DNA from: Nocardioides cavernae
GTDB lineage: Bacteria > Actinomycetota > Actinomycetes > Propionibacteriales > Nocardioidaceae
Assembly (NCBI RefSeq): GCF_016907475.1
Contig: NZ_JAFBCA010000001.1
Location: 248,001 to 312,000, forward strand
Reading direction: 5' to 3'
Length of the DNA: 64,000 bases
The notes beneath the pieces were generated by a model. The model was given only the letters and a program-made list of their open reading frames with translations, was not told where the DNA came from and ran no database searches. Numbering within the stretch: the stretch's first letter is position 1; each line of letters starts with the position of its first letter. This document shows positions 60,192 to 64,000 of the stretch, one piece after another. A program made the position numbers and the translations under genes.

Positions 60192-61204
60192 GCGTCCACA
60201 CCCTCCCGCGTCACCGCACGCACGATGGCCGCCTTGTCCACCTTGCCACTGCCGGTCAGCGGCAGCGAGGCTAGGTCGAACCACCACCTCGGCCGCTGCT
60301 GCGGCGCCAGGACACGTCGGCTCACCTCCTGGAGGCGGGCGATGTCGTCCGGGTCGGTGACCACGGCGGCGACCACCTGACCGAGGTCGACGTGCGGGAC
60401 GCCCACCACCACCACCTCACCCGCCGCTTCGAGGCTCAGGGCGTGCTCGACGTCGGCTTCCAGGACCGTTGACCCGCCGGTCGTGACGCCACCGGCGCGT
60501 CCGAACACCGTCACCGTGCCGCCTACGGCCCCTTTGGCGGGCCGGACCTCGCCGCGGTCCCCGACGGTCAGCCAGCCATCCTGGTCGCTGCGGAGCACGT
60601 GCTCCGGCTCGGCGTACCCCTCGCACACGTAGGGCGAACGCACCCACAGCTCACTGTCACGGGCCGTGACCTCGACTCCCGGGAACGGTCGCAGCCACTC
60701 CGCGTCGCCCCCCCAGGCCACGAACGAGAGCTCGGCGGCACCGTAGTAGTGGCTCACCTGTGCACCCACGCCGGCGGCGGCGTCGCGCAGCGAGCTGGAC
60801 AGGCGGTCGCCGGCCACCACGAGGTGCAGACCGGAGAGGGCGGACGGGTCGTCGGCGAGCTGGCGTCGCAGCCACCAGGGTGTGAGGTGGGCATGCGTGG
60901 CGGCGGACGGCTCCGCGACCACCTCCGCCCCGGCCCACGATGCGTGGGCCGCGGCGAACAGGTTCATCGTGGCGCTCAGGGGCCCCGGTACCCACACTCT
61001 GCTGGCTGGCGTCATCTCCAGCAGCTCGGACACGTGCGGGTACGACTCCACCCACGAGCGGCTGGTCCGCAGCACGGTCCGCGGCCGACCGGCCGTACCG
61101 GCGGTGCGGAAGGCCAGGAGGTCATCGGGGGCCGCGCACGCGAGGATCCCCAGCGGGTCCGGCGCCCCCAGGACGTCGACGTGCTCAGGCAGGGACATCG
61201 ACAT
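60188..61204 (-). CDS. AMP-dependent acyl-CoA ligase-like protein, short
   Basis: A 338-residue ANL-superfamily protein, shorter than the usual ~500. It has FRTAGTAGRPRTV (phosphate loop in altered form), YGAAELSFVAWGG, GWLTVGDRGEV and the C-terminal lysine motif PLTGSGKVDKAAI. The N-terminal subdomain seems reduced. It would activate an acid as an acyl-AMP/CoA, perhaps for the adjacent thiolase. The start (MSMSLPEHVDV at 61202-61204) overlaps the bioY end by 20 bases; a Met two codons later is equally possible. Confidence 0.8.
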   Translation of the reverse strand: MSMSLPEHVDVLGAPDPLGILACAAPDDLLAFRTAGTAGRPRTVLRTSRSWVESYPHVSELLEMTPASRVWVPGPLSATMNLFAAAHASWAGAEVVAEPSAATHAHLTPWWLRRQLADDPSALSGLHLVVAGDRLSSSLRDAAAGVGAQVSHYYGAAELSFVAWGGDAEWLRPFPGVEVTARDSELWVRSPYVCEGYAEPEHVLRSDQDGWLTVGDRGEVRPAKGAVGGTVTVFGRAGGVTTGGSTVLEADVEHALSLEAAGEVVVVGVPHVDLGQVVAAVVTDPDDIARLQEVSRRVLAPQQRPRWWFDLASLPLTGSGKVDKAAIVRAVTREGVDA

Positions 61205-61793
61205 CGGAGCGACGCGCGACGTCCCGGCGCTGAGGGAGCAGGCCGGGGTAGGCGGCGTGCACGCCACGGGCCACGAGGGCGCACACGATCGCCTTGACCA
61301 CGTCGCCGGGCACGAACACCAGGGCGGCGGCGGTCGCGTCCCGGACGCTGAGGTCAGCGCGGAGCACAAGGCCGATGATGCCAAGCACGTTCAGCACGAC
61401 GACGCCCCCGACCACGGCCGCAGGGATGCCCAAGACGAGGCGGTACGGAGCACCGAAGGCGTACGTCAACGCGCCCACAGCGAACGCAGCGACCGGGAAC
61501 CCGATCAGGTAGCCAATCGACGGGCCGGCGAAGACGCCCAACCCACCCCGACCGCCGGCCAGGAGCGGCAGGCCGATCGCCACCAGCGTCAGGAACACGA
61601 CAAGCGCGAGGGCGCCACGTCGCGGCCCCAGGATCGCCCCGGCGAGCATCACGCCCAGCGACTGGGCGGTGATCGGCACGGCTCCGCCGAACGCGGAGAT
61701 CGCCGGGAACAGGCCGAGTGCGGCGACCACCCCCGCGAAGATCGCGATGAGCGGGATGTCGCGCCGGGCGTGGGCGTCGGGGTGCGTGGTCAT
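61185..61793 (-). CDS. bioY: Biotin transporter substrate-binding subunit BioY
   Basis: A 202-residue membrane protein with six hydrophobic segments. BioY motifs include AVPITAQSLGVMLAGAILGPRRGALAL and GGRGGLGVFAGPSIGYLIGF (each cut here to its core), with the late FVPGDVVKAI helix that lines the biotin site. It is the first gene of the minus-strand operon, and an inverted-repeat operator lies about 43 bases upstream. Confidence 0.94.
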   Translation of the reverse strand: MTTHPDAHARRDIPLIAIFAGVVAALGLFPAISAFGGAVPITAQSLGVMLAGAILGPRRGALALVVFLTLVAIGLPLLAGGRGGLGVFAGPSIGYLIGFPVAAFAVGALTYAFGAPYRLVLGIPAAVVGGVVVLNVLGIIGLVLRADLSVRDATAAALVFVPGDVVKAIVCALVARGVHAAYPGLLPQRRDVARRSDVDVPA

Positions 61794-61835
61794 GGCGGAA
61801 CCTCGTGGATCGGATAGCGGGGCCCTGGAAAGAAG

Positions 61836-61850
61836 CTGAACGGTGTTCAG
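61836..61850. promoter_or_regulatory. BioQ-like operator upstream of bioY
   Basis: CTGAAC-GGT-GTTCAG is a perfect 6-3-6 inverted repeat, 43 bases before the bioY ATG. The core TGAAC-N3-GTT matches, from memory, the BioQ (TetR-family biotin regulator) motif of corynebacteria. No bioQ gene is in the window. Confidence 0.6.
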
Positions 61851-61996
61851 GTTAGGACGGCATCTCGCAACCTACCGCGCGTCTCACCTTTCGAACACGG
61901 GTCCCCGCGCGGACCTGACGAGATGCCTGCCGCCCATGAGTCCGTACCGTGCGACCAGCTTCACGTCGCTGGCACCACGCCCGCAGACACGTCGCG

Positions 61997-62017
61997 CCGC
62001 CGCGTGAATCGCGGCGG
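61997..62017. terminator. Terminator downstream of the third RibD-like gene
   Basis: CCGCCGCG pairs perfectly with CGCGGCGG around TGAAT, 17 bases past the stop of the minus-strand gene at 62035. Confidence 0.7.
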
Positions 62018-62034
62018 TGTGACGCAGCCCAGGT

Positions 62035-62631
62035 TCATCGGGTGTGGACGGGGTATCGCAGGTGCGTGACCCCGACCCCCTGGATCAATGACGGGTTGCC
62101 GAGTACCGCGGGCGTGCCGTCGAGGTGGTCGAAGAGCCGTACGCCTGAGCCGAGCAGGACCGAGGCGATGTCGACGCTGATCTCGTCGAGCAGGCCGGCA
62201 TTGAGCAGTTGCTGGATGGTGTCGGCGCCGTGGACGCCGACTGCCTTACCCCTAGCGGCGGCTTTGGCTTGAGTCACGGCGCTCTCGATCCCGTCGGTCA
62301 CGAAGGTGACGGTTGAGTCGGCTCGCGGCCAGCCGGCAGGTATCTCGTGAGCAAGGACGAACCCGGGTCCCCACGCATGGTTGCCTCCCCAGCCGCCGGC
62401 GACGTCGAACGTGCGGCGACCAGTGAGCACGGCGCCGAGCTCCGACGTGAGCCCGCGGACGTGCTGGGCGCTCGACTCGGACATCGAGAACGTCATGGGG
62501 TTCGATCCGCCGGTGTGGATCTGGACGTCTCCCGAGCTGGCGTACCAATCGAAGACCTCGGCCACGCCGTCGTCGGGATCGGCAACGAACCCGTCTAGTG
62601 ACATGGACATGATGGCGACAACCTTGGACAT
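62035..62631 (-). CDS. RibD C-terminal/dihydrofolate reductase-fold protein
   Basis: A 198-residue protein starting MSKVVAIMSMSLDGFVADPDDG, with VLTGRRTFDVAGGWGG, a late VGVHGADTIQQLLNAGLLDE and strand VDIASVLLGSGVRLF. All are standard for the YyaP/RibD-type DHFR-fold family. AGGAAGGA precedes the ATG at 62629-62631. NADPH-dependent reduction of an unknown substrate is expected. It is the third member of this fold in the window and stands alone. Confidence 0.87.
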   Translation of the reverse strand: MSKVVAIMSMSLDGFVADPDDGVAEVFDWYASSGDVQIHTGGSNPMTFSMSESSAQHVRGLTSELGAVLTGRRTFDVAGGWGGNHAWGPGFVLAHEIPAGWPRADSTVTFVTDGIESAVTQAKAAARGKAVGVHGADTIQQLLNAGLLDEISVDIASVLLGSGVRLFDHLDGTPAVLGNPSLIQGVGVTHLRYPVHTR

Positions 62632-62763
62632 GGCAGTGGTCCTTCCTGTGGTGGAGGGGGAGGCAGCTCGTCGCTTGCCCCTGTCCATCCAACGAACCGA
62701 CGTCCGCGGATACGACACGGTCAACCGGGTCAGATCCCTGTTAATCGATGAGGAATGGCGCTA

Positions 62764-62837
62764 GAGGTCCGAACATCTCAATGCGCAGCAGCTCCGGCAG
62801 TCGTTGGCGGCGGAAAGACGCCGCCACGTCGGACCTC
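62764..62837. other. Nested inverted repeats between two minus-strand genes
   Basis: An outer pair GAGGTCCGA/TCGGACCTC (62764-62772 and 62829-62837) encloses a perfect inner hairpin TGGCGGCG/CGCCGCCA (62805-62826, loop GAAAGA). It could terminate the SGNH hydrolase gene or be a structured leader for the RibD-like gene downstream. Nothing else is recognisable in the 289-base gap. Confidence 0.45.
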
Positions 62838-62920
62838 GCTGTCGCTCCGTAGCAAAGGCTTGCCATGCTTGAGTGAAATCGAACCTCACGACCCTGCTGG
62901 GGCACACGAGTGCAGGCGCG

Positions 62921-64000
62921 CTAGGTCCTTGTAGTCGCGTTGCGTCGCCAACCAAAGAACGCGCACGACCCGAACCACACAGCCAGTAGTGCCAGTGTCA
63001 CCGGTACCCCCCACAGCAAGACGGCCGACGCGGTAGAGCGCGCCGCCCAGTTCTGGCTTTGTTTCTTGCAGCCGTTGGCGCCGTCCGGGTCGAATGTCCA
63101 GCACTTGTCTGGGTCTCGACTTTCGAGGTGTTCTTCGGACACGGACTCAATGATTTTGCGGGCCGGGAAGACGCGTTGCCTGGCCGGCTCGAGTTCCTCG
63201 ACGCCGCCACGCGCTTCGAGCCAGCGTAGGAAGGCTGCCTGCAAGGCCGCGTGGCCGCGCTCGTTGGGATGCAGGCTGTTGTGATGCCACTGGCCGGGGT
63301 TGAACCTTTGTCCGGCGAGCCCGCCGACGGAGCGCAGGCCGATGAAGTTCAGCCCCGGGTAGCCGTTGTTGTCCGGGTCGCACAGTCGCAAGTCCCCGTC
63401 GGTCAGCGCGTTGACCATGTCTTCGGTGACGTAGAAGCCGTACTCGGGTGCGATGTTGCGGATGCGGTTGTTCAGCTTGCTGAGGAACCCGTTGACGAAC
63501 GTGACGTCGCCTGGTGACAGGTCGGCTTCAGGGCAGGGAGCGTTAGCCGCGTCGATGGGGGAGGGGTAAAGAATGACGGCGACAGGCACATCCTTGAACT
63601 CTCGGTACAGCTCTTCGTACGCCTGACGCAGACGGTTCTCAAGCCGGTCCAGGTTCCCGGTGCTCCACAACTTTTTCGGGGTGGGGTCGTTGCAGTCACC
63701 TGGGGCTAGGCAGGTGAGGCCGATGGAGGCGAAGCCTGCGTCGTTGCCGCCGATGGACACGACAACGAGCGCAGGTTCTGGGAACGTGCTTGCGACGTCG
63801 TCGTATGCGTCGAGCTGCGTGAGCTCCTCACCGCTGGACGGTTCCGGAACGGGTTGTGCGTCGCTGCCCTCGTGTCGCAGGTTGTAGGTGTCCGCTCCCG
63901 AGCACGCCAAGAACACGACTGAGTCGAACGGCGGTTGGGAGCCGACCATGGCTGCCCATGCCGTTCTGGCGCGTCGGCACTCATTCTCGTCGCCTTCGTC
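62921..64000 (-). CDS. SGNH-family hydrolase with C-terminal membrane anchor, 3' part (start right of the window)
   Basis: The frame is open to base 64000, so the N-terminus (with the catalytic GDS block) lies outside. Seen here are ECRRARTAWA, FLACSGADTYNL, the GGNDAGF block and the catalytic Asp/His block NSLHPNERGHAAL, all typical of secreted SGNH/GDSL esterases of actinobacteria. Cysteine pairs (LTCLAPGDC, CPEAD, CDPDN) suggest disulphides. A C-terminal transmembrane helix (VLLWGVPVTLALLAVWFGSC) and the basic tail GWRRNATTRT indicate a cell-surface anchored enzyme. Substrate unknown. Confidence 0.9.
   Translation of the reverse strand, partial: DEGDENECRRARTAWAAMVGSQPPFDSVVFLACSGADTYNLRHEGSDAQPVPEPSSGEELTQLDAYDDVASTFPEPALVVVSIGGNDAGFASIGLTCLAPGDCNDPTPKKLWSTGNLDRLENRLRQAYEELYREFKDVPVAVILYPSPIDAANAPCPEADLSPGDVTFVNGFLSKLNNRIRNIAPEYGFYVTEDMVNALTDGDLRLCDPDNNGYPGLNFIGLRSVGGLAGQRFNPGQWHHNSLHPNERGHAALQAAFLRWLEARGGVEELEPARQRVFPARKIIESVSEEHLESRDPDKCWTFDPDGANGCKKQSQNWAARSTASAVLLWGVPVTLALLAVWFGSCAFFGWRRNATTRT

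Noticed and set aside
57738..62821. A shared 16-mer (GGCGGCGGAAAGACGC) at 57738-57753 and 62806-62821 as possible attachment-site duplication
   Set aside because: The flanks do not match, the string is GC rich, and at 62806 it is half of a local hairpin; it has no relation to the tRNA-Arg sequence.

Overview
The window is a high-GC (roughly 70%) actinobacterial chromosome segment. Gene content points to a Nocardioides-like member of the Propionibacteriales: class A penicillin-binding protein with a PASTA tail, GTP-type PEP carboxykinase, a type VII (ESX) secretion locus, DUF5063-recR-ybaB-dnaX synteny, a small SRP RNA and actinobacterial tRNA-Ser genes. Genus assignment is inference from gene families, not from a marker alignment.

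Layout. 1-12 kb is core housekeeping: the 3' part of a penicillin-binding protein, a YqeY-like protein, a metallophosphoesterase, two RibD/DHFR-fold proteins, tRNA-Pro, the asd-lysC pair of aspartate-family amino acid synthesis, DUF5063-recR-ybaB-dnaX, SRP RNA and tRNA-Ser(GGA). 12-25 kb is a type VII secretion locus. On the minus strand it runs eccD-like, two WXG100 genes, eccD, eccB, mycP, then manC and a UDP-GlcNAc 2-epimerase gene; eccC is divergent. 25-36 kb holds a HerA-like ATPase, a LytR_C protein, a cation/proton antiporter, a three-gene ESX-associated operon (WXG-like, EspG-like, degenerate alpha/beta hydrolase), a MoxR-VWA pair, a nucleotidyltransferase and tRNA-Ser(TGA). 36-38.3 kb has tRNA-Ser(GCT), then a very small secreted peptide gene behind an array of TGCA motifs, facing a LuxR-type regulator. 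38-46 kb carries two divergent GTP-PEPCK paralogues flanking a GGDEF/EAL protein, a family 2 glycosyltransferase and a small membrane protein.

From 46.4 to about 57.5 kb lies an accessory island next to tRNA-Arg(ACG). It starts with an excisionase-like gene and a tyrosine integrase and continues with mostly unrecognised genes, lower in GC and with many overlapping starts and stops. Its most striking part (53.0-57.2 kb) is a bidirectional gene set around a perfect 11-1-11 palindrome. Leftward are a W/G-repeat protein, an XRE regulator and an unknown protein. Rightward are two paralogues of that repeat protein, an MbcA/ParS (DUF2384)-like antitoxin-type protein, an unknown protein and a NYN-domain nuclease. 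This is my best candidate for an undescribed system, followed by the peptide/regulator pair at 36.8-38.2 kb.

57.7-61.8 kb is a biotin-uptake cluster (bioY, AMP-ligase-like, thiolase-like, bioM, bioN, all minus strand) with a BioQ-like operator upstream. The window ends with a third RibD/DHFR-fold protein and the 3' part of a secreted or membrane-anchored SGNH hydrolase. No stretch above 300 bases lacks a gene; the larger gaps hold the hairpins, operators and tRNAs listed.
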